From positions 434,001-498,000 of the forward strand of contig JASBNA010000019.1 of the NCBI GenBank assembly GCA_038087015.1: a DNA stretch of 64,000 nt. Direction: 5' to 3'. Position numbers and translations under genes: made by a program. The notes under the pieces were generated by a model. It saw only the letters and a program-made list of their open reading frames with translations, did not search any database and was not told where the DNA came from. Shown piece by piece: positions 24,235-35,471 of this stretch; within the stretch, counting starts at the first letter, position 1, and every line of letters starts with the position of its first letter. The DNA comes from Cerrena zonata (taxonomy: Eukaryota > Basidiomycota > Agaricomycetes > Polyporales > Cerrenaceae).

Positions 24235-24949
24235 TGTTAGCACAGGTACTCAAGCGGATATGGGGGTAAGCTCACCTCTCGAGAGAACAGCCGCGTTGGG
24301 TATGTCCAGCCTGCCGAGACGACGAGAGTCGTTCGGTCAAGTGATTGCCTCCGACTGGAAGAGGCTGGGACATCTCTCAAACGCCCACGAAGATTGTCAG
24401 ATGGGAGAGGGAGAACACTGAGAGGCCCGTTACCAACATCGAGCTCTCACCGATGCCATGAGAAACCGAACAGACCCAAGACACAGAAAGCCAAGCACGG
24501 AAAGCCAGAACAAGTACCAAGCAGAAGGGACAGCAAGCTAGTAGAGACATGGCACCATCCTGGGGTCTTGAGGTCGGCACAATGGGGTCGGGTTGCGGCT
24601 GGCTGGCACACATGCTTGAGGAGTCCTACGGGCCCTGGGGTCTTGTAGTCTTGTAGTCCTGTGGATGTCTTGTGGTTGGTAGGCGAAGGAGTGAATAAGG
24701 CGAAGAGGGGTCGGTGTTGGAGGTGGAAGGTGGAAGTAGAAGAGAGAGATGGGATGCGGTGAAGTAAGGCTAGCGGGAGGCTTTTGAAGGACTCGGATTT
24801 CGAGGTGCCCGCCTCCAAGATGATCGATCGAGGCTGAGAGGATGACCTCTCGTCAAGTTCGCGAGACACGGCGCGGCTCCCCCGACGGAAGTGACACTTC
24901 TAGAGGCAAAGGCTAGCTTCTGAGATGCAGTGGTAGCATCCCGCACCAT
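24235..24949. other. GC-rich non-coding or decayed element sequence
   Basis: Low-complexity purine-rich sequence continues after the LTR-like segment. Open frames on both strands (for example 24447-24869 minus) overlap and show no domain. It may be internal sequence of the same element. Confidence 0.3.
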
Positions 24950-24954
24950 CTATG

Positions 24955-25480
24955 TTTTTTCGTAGTACAACCAGACAGCAGAACACTTCATTAGCCCTAG
25001 GGTGAGTCGACGGGACTGTCGAGCAAACTTCGGATGCCTGTTCAGTGTATGAAGCAAAGAGGGTAGTTCCTTCTGTGATACCGCCGGTATAACAAGTATG
25101 AATAAATGAGTATGATTGAACATACCTCAAGCTCGGTCGATGGAGATTTGAAGTTGGTTCCTTGCAAGACCTCGACGACAGGTTCATGTAAATCGATAAA
25201 GCCCTCCAGACCCTTGTACATATCAGCATAATGTCTGCGCAGGTCAAAGTTTAGACAGAGGAGGTCGGCTTTAGCTTGCTCGCCATGCGAGCCCGGGCCT
25301 CCACTGGATAGAAGAGAGGTCAAATTCAAGTTTGGCTGTAATAAAGTAAGCTTTCTGATCGGGAGGATGACTCGGAGGAAACGGAGAAGGAATCAGGATC
25401 ACAGTTATTTCCTGTAGAGAATACACTTCACGGTTCACGCTCACCACTGGTGCATAGCTGTTAGAGCAAGATGTGGTATC
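24955..25480 (-). CDS. C-terminal part of an unrecognised protein (possibly truncated gene)
   Basis: Two exons splice well. One (from about 25320 down to about 25133) reads KADLLCLNFDLRRHYADMY and HEPVVEVLQGT. A GTATGT...CACAG intron follows. The last exon reads KELPSLLHTLNRHPKFARQ and ends MKCSAVWLYYEKT at about 24955. Codon use and the clean intron say this was real coding sequence, but I do not recognise the family. The start is unclear: upstream frames conflict, and only a short ATG-led exon near 25455 might join. The gene may be the end of a truncated copy next to the LTR-like insertion. Confidence 0.45.
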
Positions 25481-25714
25481 TAACTTGCGTACTTACTACG
25501 GCCGTCCATGATACGTATTTGAAAAAATTGAAATTGAGATCATCGGCACCAAGATCTTATCTTGGACACCATGCGACGCGCCGATGTCGGATCTTGGCCC
25601 ACAACCACCATAACGCTCTAGCCAATGCACACCTATCTTTCGTCTCTACGACATTCGAGGTTAAAGGAGGACCTCTTCAAGACAAATCTATCCATATAAG
25701 AACATTACATTCAT

Positions 25715-26980
25715 ATGTCGAGCCCAGAAACTGAGAATGGTATGTCTCGATTCATTTGCCGCTTCTTACAATGAATAACGCGAAACAGTTCCTCCGACCA
25801 TCAGTCCACTCTTAGACTTCTTTGCTGGAACTGTTGCAGGTATGATCATCGAATATGACTTGCATGTAGTATTCAATGTGGTCTCTGTAGGGAGTGTTGC
25901 ATTAGCTGTAGGCTTTCCTTTCGACACTGGTGAGACTCATTTTACCCTTTCACGTGATTTTCTCCAACATAAGTTTCTAGTCAAGGTTCGCTTTCAGAAC
26001 CCCAGCGTAGCACACAAGTATCGCTCAACTGTACATGCATTGACTACTATTGCGCGAGAAGAAGGTCCGCGGGCATTATTTCGAGGAATAGCTTCTCCAC
26101 TGGTATGTCCGTCCGGTGTCGACTGAATATGTCATATGCTGAACCTGTTACAGGCCACAGCTGCACCTCTGAATGGGCTCGTATTTTCATCTTATCGTCT
26201 TTTCATGCATTCTCAGCTTGACAGTGATGAGACTGACCCTTCTCTGAGACAAGTCGCGCTTGCCGGTGCTGGCAGTGGTATTGTTGCCTCGTACGTCGTC
26301 ATCGTCAATGAGATCATGTCGTTAAAGCTCACTTTTCTTTCAGTCTGATAACTACTCCCGTAGAGTTAATCAAGATACACCAACAGTCTCAACAGTCCCC
26401 AGTTCACGGTCAGAAACCACTCTCAGCTGCACAAGTAGCTCTCAGTATTGTCCGCAAACATGGTGTCCGAGGACTATACCGAGGGATTACAGCTACCGCT
26501 CTCCGGGATGTAGGCTACGGAGCATATTTTGCAGCCTATGAAGCAACGTTGATGTATTTCCCCTCGCGGAAACCTTCACCACATGACCATTCATCTCTGA
26601 TGTCTGAAGCGGATTCTACCATAGCGTCCCATTCGTGGCCTGCGTTACTCACAGCGGGTGGCCTTGCTGGTATCGCTGGATGGTTAGGGACCTTCCCTTT
26701 CGATGTGATCAAGACCCGGATACAGTCAACGCTTGGTTCTGGCTCAGAGAATCCGTATAGAAACACTTGGTCGACTGTTGTTCATTCATATCGTCAAGAA
26801 GGATTTGGGGTCTTTTTCCGTGGGCTTGCACCTACACTCGTACGGTGCGTATAAAAATCATTTTTTCTCCGGTCATTGTGAGTTTTTGGAAAACTAAATG
26901 TTCTCGTGCTTGATAGGGCAATCCCCGTAAACATGGTGACCTTTGCTACCTTCGAAATGGTCATCCATATATTTTCGTAA
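25715..26980 (+). CDS. Mitochondrial carrier (SLC25), amino-acid/carnitine-like
   Basis: Seven exons: 25715-25739, 25789-25839, 25891-25929, 25981-26102, 26154-26290, 26344-26844 and 26917-26980. All are GT-AG and in frame, giving 312 residues, normal for the family. The three repeats carry the signature motifs FPFDTVKVR, TPVELIKIH and FPFDVIKTR, each starting a carrier repeat; the second has Glu in place of Asp, which occurs in the family. GVRGLYRGITATALRDVGYG resembles basic amino-acid/carnitine carriers, but the substrate cannot be fixed by eye. It acts in the inner mitochondrial membrane. The 3' end (26796-27135) is partly duplicated at 31988-32281. Confidence 0.88.
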
Positions 26981-27054
26981 TGATCTCCACCACACGACCA
27001 TTGGACTTCTCATACCCTCATCCTACCTACACAATACCAAACATGTATCATAAT

Positions 27055-27490
27055 TCAGCGTTCAACGTTCAACTGCCACTTACGTCTTCGTGAGCCTTCG
27101 GTGTTCAAAACGGCAATAAACTTCAACGTTCCGTCTACTTGAATATAGCGAATACGTAGAGATGTCGGCGAGAAACGCGTATTGAGCTTATGCTCAGCAT
27201 GCTTGAACAATGCGCATGTCGCTGACAGGGCATAATACCTTCAAAGTGAATCATAAGACGAAAATCCAATCAGTCAAAGCGCATATACTCACTTGTTAGC
27301 CACAGTAATCACTGTAGCTGCCCGTTCGTCATCTTCAACACATAGCTGGTTAATGAATTCCAATCCTGAACGGAATATTTAGTCACCACGAAACAATGAG
27401 CCCTGCTTATAGATAATCCTCACCTGTTGTCTCATTCCAATACTTACGCATCGGTTTCCATACATCCTTACTTGGATCAGCCAGCGCTAC
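27055..27490 (-). pseudogene. MSH4: MSH4-like gene fragment (MutS homologue, no ATPase domain)
   Basis: Three exon pieces with intact GT-AG introns splice to DPSKDVWKPMRKYWNETT, then FINQLCVEDDER, then NKYYALSATCALFKHAE and LNTRFSPTSLRIRY. This matches the connector-to-lever region of meiotic MutS homologue 4 (the QLCV...NKYY.L...AL.K..E pattern). The frame then runs into unrelated residues and stops at 27055. The upstream side ends at about 27490 without a start. No ATPase or clamp domain follows, so it cannot be a working Msh4. Retained introns mean it was copied or left as DNA, not by retroposition. Confidence 0.65.
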
Positions 27491-27594
27491 CCGTCCGGAT
27501 TAGCGCCCCTTCCTACTGAATCTCCTACTAGTAAGTACCTTGCACTGTAACTTACAGTCTTACTTTTAGGACGAGCCTCTCTGACTCTAACTCC

Positions 27595-29937
27595 ATGGTA
27601 ATGCCGATTCACAACGTGATCATTATTTATAATAACTCTGAACATCTATAGGAGTCAACTAGTAACATAGAAAAGTTGCGATACGACATCCTAGGACTCA
27701 CTCATATTCTATCGATTCTTCGACATCAGCTCAAGATGTTACAACCTCACACCGCTCAAAGGGGACCTAAAACTGTGGATGATATGCTTATCCATATCAC
27801 TAACCTCTTGAACACTGGATCTCTCCCCAATCTGGTCGTTGCAGTGTCGGGTTCTCCCAGCGACATCATGAATCTCACTTTGACGGTGGTCACAGAGGAC
27901 GAGGCTGAACATCTGACATGTACGGCGGTTGTCGATGATGATCACCTTGATAGTGGTTAGTCTCCTCCCTTCCCGCTTTTTACTGATACACAGCTCCGAG
28001 GAGAGAAGCGCATCGTATGCTCGTGAAATTCTGTCACTATGAACTACAATGAAATAATTTTTTCCAGTGTCAAACTCGCATAATAGTAGTGGAAAGCCTG
28101 ACAAACAACAACCCAAGAAAACTTCGAAGCAGCCCAAGCGAATCGCCGATTTCGCGGTTTACGAAGCCCCTCTGGATGACGACAATTCTCCCGAATTGGA
28201 CGATAACACTGCGTGAGTTGAAGTAACGGTCCGACAGTCTAAAATCTTATGATGTTGCCTTTTTAGTTATCTCGATGAAAATGTAATCGGACAGGCTCGC
28301 GCTCTCTTCTTTGCTTTACGAAAAGGCGGGCTGTATAGGGATGTGTGGGTTCTGCAAAGTTGCATCCAAAAAATATACCAACGCATAACGTCGGCAAGAG
28401 TGCTCACACCGTCAGATGTAGAGGTTTTCAATCGGATGGGATCTTATCAACTCACAGCGGAAGATCGCATTTTTTTCAACACTCGCTGGCCTCAGGGTAT
28501 CCATATCGCAACATGTAAACATCTCCGTATCTTTGGATTTCTCGTACAGCGCGGTTTTAGTAACGAAGCAGACATTATCTTGAACGATACCGAATGTGTT
28601 ATCACAGTGGACACTGTAGAATATTGGATCAAAGCCCTTGGTAGGCTCCGACAGATGACCGAACCCCACTTAAAGAAGATCAGATCAGGAAATAAGTCCC
28701 AGAAGCCCCTAGAGGATGGGGATCATCCGACGATGGATTCGGATACAAGTAGCGCTCTTGCCGCATTCCGGGCATGGTGTGGTGCAGCAGCATTGCTGAA
28801 GGATCTGGGATTTAGCGAGTTTCTCGCTTCATCATCGCTTCTCCATGGAATTGGTGAGAGACTGAGTGCTTGCTACACTCAATGATCTAACACCTGTTCA
28901 TCTAGTACCATCTGATCCGAGCGGCTCGACCAACAATTTCGAGGATAGTCCAGTGTGTGAGTTGTACTACTACAATGATACCCTTGGTTAGTATTAATTG
29001 CTACCGATATATCCCGTAGCGGCTGACAATGAGACAAATGATACTGAGGATCTCCGATCCGACCTAAAGGACGAAGAAACAGAGGGTCTGTACCACCAGC
29101 CCTCCGTCCGTCTTTAACATTATTGATACCCCCATTAGACATCGACATTGCTGACCTGTCTCCCGCTCAGAAGTGTTTATACTCATTTCGAGGCTACTTC
29201 CGCCTAGTCACTTCATGGCATCATTCATCTCGCATCCTCACTAAATACACCAAACATATCCTAACACCACAATTCCACTGGAAGATTATTCACATCGCAC
29301 CGATTCGGCCTCGCGCGCCTCTGAACAGTGCTACATGCGCTGACATGCTGGAGGAGTATATTGGAAAAAAACAACATGACGACGAGGAATGGCTTCAACC
29401 ACTTCAGGCTGAACTAAGTGTTCATTATGCTAACCAGGCCCAGATCCATTGTGAAGCAACGCTGATGGCGTTAGCAGTCAAACCGTCAAGTGCGTTTGTG
29501 AAGGCGGCCGGGATTGAGAAGGTGTTTGTATTTCCACTGTGTTGTGGGATACTTGTATTTCTAACTTGATTGCTTGCCAGGTGATGGAAACCATGCACGA
29601 CACTATCAGTGTCACCAAGAAATGCTGTTGTGGGTGCTTTCTCCTCGGCGAGGTCCTACTAGAGAAGCGGGAGAAAAAATTCAACCTCTTTGGAACTCAT
29701 GGTCGAGTTTTCCCGTGGATGCCCCCTGCTGACCTTGACGAGGACATATTGCAAACTTTAAAGGACCGTTTTGTTTCAGAGTTGCAACGGGCGATCAGAT
29801 GGCGAAGGCGATCTCATGCATACAAGCAATACGCGAATCTCAGCAGTCCGGCGAGCTCGGCGAGTTCAGATGATGAGGATTCTGACAATGGATACATTCT
29901 AGAGTTAATAGAGCCACACATGGATGTCCAGGTGTAA
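27595..29937 (+). CDS. OTT_1508-like deaminase-domain protein
   Basis: A multi-exon gene. Exon 1 may be a short piece ending with the ATG at 27595; the next exon starts at 27652. Introns near 27958-28069, 28212-28266, 28852-28905, about 28956-29019, 29085-29138 and 29521-29580 all keep the frame. The C-terminal half has IHCEATLMAL (H-x-E) and, about 60 residues on, KKCCCGCFLL (C-x2-C). This is the zinc-binding pair of the nucleotide-deaminase-like fold in the OTT_1508 family, abundant in fungi. PGTHG-like FGTHGRVFPWMPP and an acidic tail follow. Members are proposed to act on nucleic acid or protein targets; none is well characterised. The true 5' end is uncertain. The gene sits among fragments of other genes. 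Confidence 0.65.
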
Positions 29938-30195
29938 CCTCCTCATTTTCGCAAGCTATGTATGTTATTTGTTTGTTTGTTTGTCGTTGAGCTACTAGTA
30001 AGATAATAATGTTAGTAATGGAAATGCGTTGTACTGTTGATTGTACACTCGTTCCTTCGGTGCATGACAACTGTCAAAATTCAGCGAGCCGTATTGAGTT
30101 CTATTAACATAACAACATCCACGCCGAGTTCAATTACGCTTCATAGTTAGATTGACCTTAGAGTGCGGAAAACCGATGTGATGTAGTACTTATGG

Positions 30196-30560
30196 TCAAT
30201 CTTCAGCGAAAAAGGGCGACTCGGACTGCATTTGCGGGTAGGATATGTGTAGATATGGCATCGAGCTCACCCATGGTTCATCTGTTCCAATCACATATTT
30301 CTTCGCAGGTCGTTCCCAGCAGACAACACTGTCTAGATCTTCTTTTCTGCGTAGCGGTAGCGACACCCCCAGTTCAAAGTTTGTAATCTGTGTCGAAACG
30401 AGGTGTGAAACAATGAATTTGTGTTGAACAAATGGACTTACATTGAGCGACGCCGGATTAAAGCTAGATCCCGATAATGTACCCCAAGCAGTGAAGCCGG
30501 GGGCGGTGGATGAATGGAGATTTCGAGATAGACTGAGGTCTAGGTGTAACGAGGAGGGGA
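30196..30560 (-). pseudogene. TDP1: TDP1-like C-terminal fragment (tyrosyl-DNA phosphodiesterase 1)
   Basis: The minus strand reads TAWGTLSGSSFNPASLN, a 54-nt in-frame intron (30441-30388, GTAAGT...ACACAG), then ITNFELGVSLPL and VVCWERPAKKYVIGTDEPW. This is the C-terminal end of fungal Tdp1, where AWG.L..SS..N and I.N.ELGV are conserved. Tdp1 cleaves tyrosyl-DNA links left by topoisomerase I. The two HKD catalytic motifs that should lie upstream are absent. Sequence before TAWG no longer matches, so this is a 3' relic. The intron is retained, implying DNA-level copying or in-place decay. Confidence 0.65.
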
Positions 30561-31987
30561 AGGATGATAGATGGCGAGAAAAAGGGACGCGAGGGATATA
30601 TAAAGTATGAATGACCTTGACCGTCACCACCCCGTTCCTCGACGTGTGTTCACTGTCCGCAATTCACCCAAAGTACGTTGTTGCATGCTTCTTGGCGGAT
30701 GTATCGATTGTTGACGAGTGGTCTATACGTTCCTTAGACTGTTAAGCGGAGCGTGTTTTACTCACCTTTGCCCTCGTTACTTGCCCCTCGTCTGGACCAC
30801 TCTGATTCGATCCCTCACCAACACACTCTCCACGCTGCTAAACGTGTCCGACTCGAGGAGGTGCGTCGTTCGTACGCTCACACTGTAGACACGGGCTAAT
30901 ATCTATATTGCATCGTGATCAGTTGAATACGAGGTCAAGTACTCACTCACTCTCATCTGCAGTTCGTAATTTCACCAAGTCTTGTTCTATTTTGTGCTTG
31001 TAGCGTCCATACAGAGGGTTCTACTATCTACAGTCATCGCGATAAGTTGATTACGGTCGTACATGCGTGTTGCGTACCATTTGGTGTTGTGATCCATCAC
31101 CGATTCCTGTCCCGTTCTCCCTATGTCTCTCTCGCCGGCGCGCTTTAGTCTCCACAACATGTCCATGGACGTGTCACGTCGCCACCCTAGCCTCTAACCA
31201 TACCGGTCAGAGTGGCGACGTCTCGAGACGTTTGGCATGTTGAGGACTCGTCCGCAATAGAGGACGTGCGCATGTTATTTGAAGAGGAGGTCATTGGGTG
31301 TCGAAAACACCTCTCCTTGGTGCATAAGGTCCTCGGGTGAGTTGAAAGTCTGGGGTAGGAAGACGGCAGAACAGGAGACGAAGGGATGGATCGACGTTGG
31401 TTGACATCTTGCTCATCATCTGCCTTGACGTCGAAGGGAGGTGGGATCCGTTTTGATGCGTGTGACTTCCCTGAGGAGGGAGGATGACTTGCAGCGAGGG
31501 TGGACATGTGATGCCCACGAGTGTAGATTGTACAAGTAACGTTGAAAAACGGACATAGCTGGCTCCTTGGGCTGTTTACTTGACTATAATGTCTATTCTC
31601 GCCCACACCGGCACTCTGTAGTGCACGAGGTTCCACAAAAGAGGAAGGGACGATGAGTTGGAGTGGCGGGAAGGTTGGTAATATGCATGGCAACGTGAAT
31701 TAGAACGAGCCGAATGGGGACGGAAGGGTAATGAAACACACGGAGCAGCAGAACACCACGCTGTGCGGGGATCAGAGAGCAGCAGCGATGTTGACTATAA
31801 GCAAGAGATGTTGGTTATCGACGTGACATACGCGTGGATGGGAGGGGACGTGATGTACAGCAACGGGCGGACAGAGGGCAAAGGCAGCAACATCGAAGGC
31901 AAGTGGGAGAGAGAGACGGGCGTGGAGAGGAAGAATGAGAGAGAGGCTGCCAGAGGTATTGTGCAAGGAAGAGTGTCGAGAGGAGAA
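30561..31987. other. Region of decayed gene pieces, mostly minus strand
   Basis: On the minus strand, short exon-like pieces with plausible splice sites read NPLYGRYKHKIEQDLVKLR (about 31010-30955). A Ser/Pro-rich frame lies at 31187-31693. I could not join them into a complete gene or name them. The 31763-32140 plus-strand frame runs into the duplicated carrier end and is not a gene. The whole stretch is best seen as remnants. Confidence 0.35.
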
Positions 31988-32281
31988 CGAAGAAGGGTTT
32001 GCCGTCTTTTTCCGTGCGCTTGCACCTACACTCGTACGGTGTGTATAAAAATCATATATTTTCGTAATGATCTCCACCATACGACCATTGGACCTCTCAT
32101 ACCCTCATTCTACCTACACAATACCAAACATGTATCATAATTCAGCGTTCAATGTTCAGCGTCCAACGTTCTACTGCTACTTACGTCTTCCTGAAACGAT
32201 CGACGCGGTGTGTTGCTATAGTTAGACTGCCTAATGCCGCCAAAGATGACGAGCTTTCGGTGTTCAAAACGGCAATAAACT
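31988..32281 (+). pseudogene. Partial direct duplication of the mitochondrial carrier 3' end and flank
   Basis: The sequence matches 26796-27135 with few changes: TCTTTTTCCGTGCGCTTGC (26810 copy has GGGCTTGC), then CTCGTACGGTG, then TTTTCGTAATGATCTCCACC and on through the 3' flank to TTCGGTGTTCAAAACGGC. About 104 bp present in the parent (26862-26965: most of the last intron and most of the last exon) are missing here. About 60 bp near 32190-32250 are absent from the 27 kb copy. It cannot encode a carrier. Confidence 0.8.
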
Positions 32282-32612
32282 TGGCGCTTTCGGTATATAA
32301 CCTCACCGCCTCGTGTACATGGCATTCTAGAACGGGCCGATGACGTTCTCATAAAAGGTAAGTTGCTATATACGCCGCTATGATGTACGATCTATCGTAC
32401 CTTTCTTTCAACTCCATGTCACTCCAGATAGCATCACTGGACACTCAGGGCCACGCCGCGCACTGGCAGCGCTCGTGGTATACGCCCCACCGTGGTAGGG
32501 TGAGAAATTAACCTGGTTACAATAAAATGCCAAGACTTAGGGATCAAGGGCTGTTGGCCTCTCTCGCCTTTACGCCCCCCACCCTCTCATCTTCAAGGTC
32601 TTATTTCGCGAA
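32282..32612. other. Intergenic, promoter side of MAM3
   Basis: No gene is visible. It separates the duplicated fragment from the MAM3 start and ends in a pyrimidine-rich stretch just before the ATG, common in fungal promoters. Confidence 0.4.
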
Positions 32613-35061
32613 ATGCCTGCGATATCCCTATCGCATGGATATGGCTCACGAAGTGCACGTTATATCACCCCTGCCCTCTCCGCAGTATTGACTTCGGTCT
32701 TCAAATTTGCTCGATCGTTTCTCGACAATGTGCCTACTAGTGAAGGCCACATTTACAAACGGAAGGAGGACCTACCGAAGAACCAGAAAATCGCGTTTGG
32801 AGTCCTTATCCCCGTCTTGGTCTTGTTGTCCGGTGTATTCGCCGGACTTATGCTTGGCTACATGAGTCTGGACGAGACACAGTTACACGTGTTGAGCCAG
32901 AGTGGTACTCCGTAAGTGGCAAAGTCTTGAGTTTCTTGGGCTCCTTGGAATTATCTGGTCCATGTTTTTTTTCTTAAAATTATTATCGCAGAAAACAGAG
33001 AGAATATGCCAAGAAGATCATGCCCGTCCGCAAGAATGGACACTTGCTCCTGATCACCCTCATCTTGGCAAACATGATCGTCAACGAGACTTTGCCAATT
33101 ATTGCAGATCCCGTCCTTGGCGGTGGCCCTCAGGGTGTCGTTGTCAGTACCATATTGATCGTCATGTACGTTCATCATTTTTTGTTTTGTTTTGAGATTC
33201 AACATTCCCTCACATCCGTATGACTACTTTTTAGTTTCTCGGAAATTATCCCTCAGTCGATATGTACCCGTTATGGACTTGCGATAGGCGCAACGATGGC
33301 ATTCCCTGTTCAGATCCTCATTTACGCACTGGTATGGAGGTTTTTTATGCGTTTGTACATATTTATTAACCCCATTTGCGGTGTGGATAGGGTATTATAT
33401 CTTGGCCTGTTGCTAAATTCATGGAATTGCTGTTGGGGGAACATCACGGTATCATGTACCGACGTGCAGGTAAGGACTATTCATTTATTGGTCTATCAAC
33501 AACAGACACAGAAGTAACTTTTGAATCAAAGAACTCAAGGAACTCATTGCTTTGCACGCTACAACCGGTCAACTCGGGGGAGACCTCAAAGCCGATACCG
33601 TCAACATCATCGGTGCCACACTCGACTTGCAAGAAAAAGCAAGTTCCACTCTATTTTTCTCAAACGATCTGCATACTTACTTTGCCTCTTAGGTCGTTCA
33701 ACAATCCATGACACCGAGCCACGAAGTGTTTATGCTCAGTATCAACGACAAACTGGATCGTGATACTATGAAACGAATTTACGAGAGTGGACATTCACGA
33801 GTACCTATTTATGATGAGGTTGACGTTCAGGTTATTACGGAAGATGAAGAAGCGAAGAAATTGGATCCTGAGATGCCGATGAAGACAGCAAAGGTGAAGA
33901 AGATCGTTGGTTTGCTGTTAGTGAAACAGGTACGTGAATCGTTACTTGCGACCTTTTGTATGACACGGCTAACGTAGTAATGTACGATAGTGTCTTATGC
34001 TAAACCCCCAAGATGCCACCCCCATTAAATCCCTCCGCCTCAACCACGTCATCTCGGTACCCATGAACCTCCCCCTTCTCCAAATGCTAGACCGATTCCA
34101 AGAAGGTCGTTCACACATGGTCATCGTCTCGCGTCACAGCGAAGAGGAAGCCCAGATTGTGAAGAACGAGGTCAAGAAAGGTCTTCGGCAACGGCTCAAG
34201 GAAAGGGTCGGGATTGATTCTAGCGATAGTAGTAGCAGTAGCAGTGATGAGTCTGAGGAAGAGAGTGGTGGCGAAGAAGAAGAAAAAGAGGACAAGGAAA
34301 AGAATAAGGATGCTTCTATGAAAAGCGATGTGAAGAGGATCTTCGGGAAGAAGAGAAAACAGCGCAAGTCTTTGGAGAAGGAGAAAGAGGTGGATGTGGA
34401 GAAAGGTGGAAGTGAAGAAGGTGAAGCTACGACGGAGACCCCGGTAGAGAAGTCGAAGGACGTTCAGAGCGAGGGCACGAAAAGAATCACTTGGGAACGA
34501 ATCACGCGTCTGGGTAGGGAACAGGCTATTCCCGATGATGCTGTCCCACCAAAGGAAGGAGTAAAAGAGGTACCTGTCATTTTATCCTTGTTCGCTGGAG
34601 CATCTCTAACTCCAATTCCTTTCAGTTCCTACGAAGTTTCGACCCCGCCGTCATGCCTCTAGGTATCATCACTCTAGAAGATGTTCTCGAAGGTCCGTCC
34701 TACATCCCTCACCTACCCGTCTTTATCTCTAACACCCCCCTTAGAACTCATCGGCGAAGAAATCATGGACGAATTCGACACCGACAACCAAGCTCGTCTA
34801 TCCCACTACAACCCCGACACAAAACGCAAACTCTCTCACAACACCCCTACCGAACTCGACCAACTACAACATTCCCCTACAGAAGATCTCCAGATGCAAG
34901 CTTCTCCAAAACCTGATACTCCGGATACGTCAGAAGGATCCCCGGATCAGTCTCCCCGAGGGAGGTCTTTGTTCCCTTCGATCGCTCTGGTGAGGGGGAT
35001 TAAGAAAGGTGCGAAGGGGGGTACGAAGGATACTAAACGGCAGAACTCTGGACCGTTTTAA
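32613..35061 (+). CDS. MAM3: CNNM/CorC-type membrane protein with CBS domains, Mam3 homologue
   Basis: Multi-exon; exon 1 is 32613-32911. A hydrophobic helix (FGVLIPVLVLLSGVFAGLML) and GYMSLDETQL begin the DUF21 membrane domain. Then come NGHLLLITLILANMIVNETL, IFSEIIPQSICTRYGL and a fourth helix. The CBS pair has MTPSHEVFML, GHSRVPIY, KKIVGLLLVK, RSHMVIVS and LGIITLEDVLEELIGEEI split by introns. Between the CBS motifs is a long, highly charged insert (34195-34560, DSSDSSSSSSDESEEES). The Ser/Pro-rich tail ends NSGPF. Yeast Mam3 is a vacuolar membrane protein linked to magnesium and other metal homeostasis; animal CNNMs handle magnesium. All core motifs are present. Confidence 0.88.
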
Positions 35062-35471
35062 GGTCTTTGATTTTGTGTGGTAGTGCGTATCTTGTTGTGA
35101 TTTAGGCTTTTGCTGTGTTTATTATTATATACGAAATTGATCTACTATTGGGTCGTTCAAGATACCGAGGCGTACGTTGGAAACTTGGCTTCACCGTTGG
35201 ACACTCTAGCCAGAATCTGATCACCCGCTCTTTCTAACTCACTATGAATATAGCTAGCGTCAGTCGCAATGTCGGACGTCTTTATGGTCTGTCTACAAAC
35301 ACTCTTTGATAAATATGAAAGACAGGGGAACAGCATTTCTCGCCGTAAAAGACGAGTGAAATAAAATAACAGATTATTAAAGAGGAAATACAATGAACAA
35401 CTACCTAGGTAGCAGCTCATGGTCAGTAGACTAGCGTATACCTCGAGCAGATTAGGGGGACAGTGGGGTTA
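35062..35471. other. Convergent intergenic region
   Basis: These are the 3' flanks of MAM3 and the broken F-box gene. A minus-strand frame at 35157-35420 may be degenerate F-box gene tail; nothing else is recognisable. Confidence 0.35.

Noticed and set aside
31763..32140. 125-codon plus-strand frame as a gene
   Set aside because: Its 3' half is the duplicated carrier end and untranslated flank, and the 5' half is low-complexity Arg/Glu/Gly.
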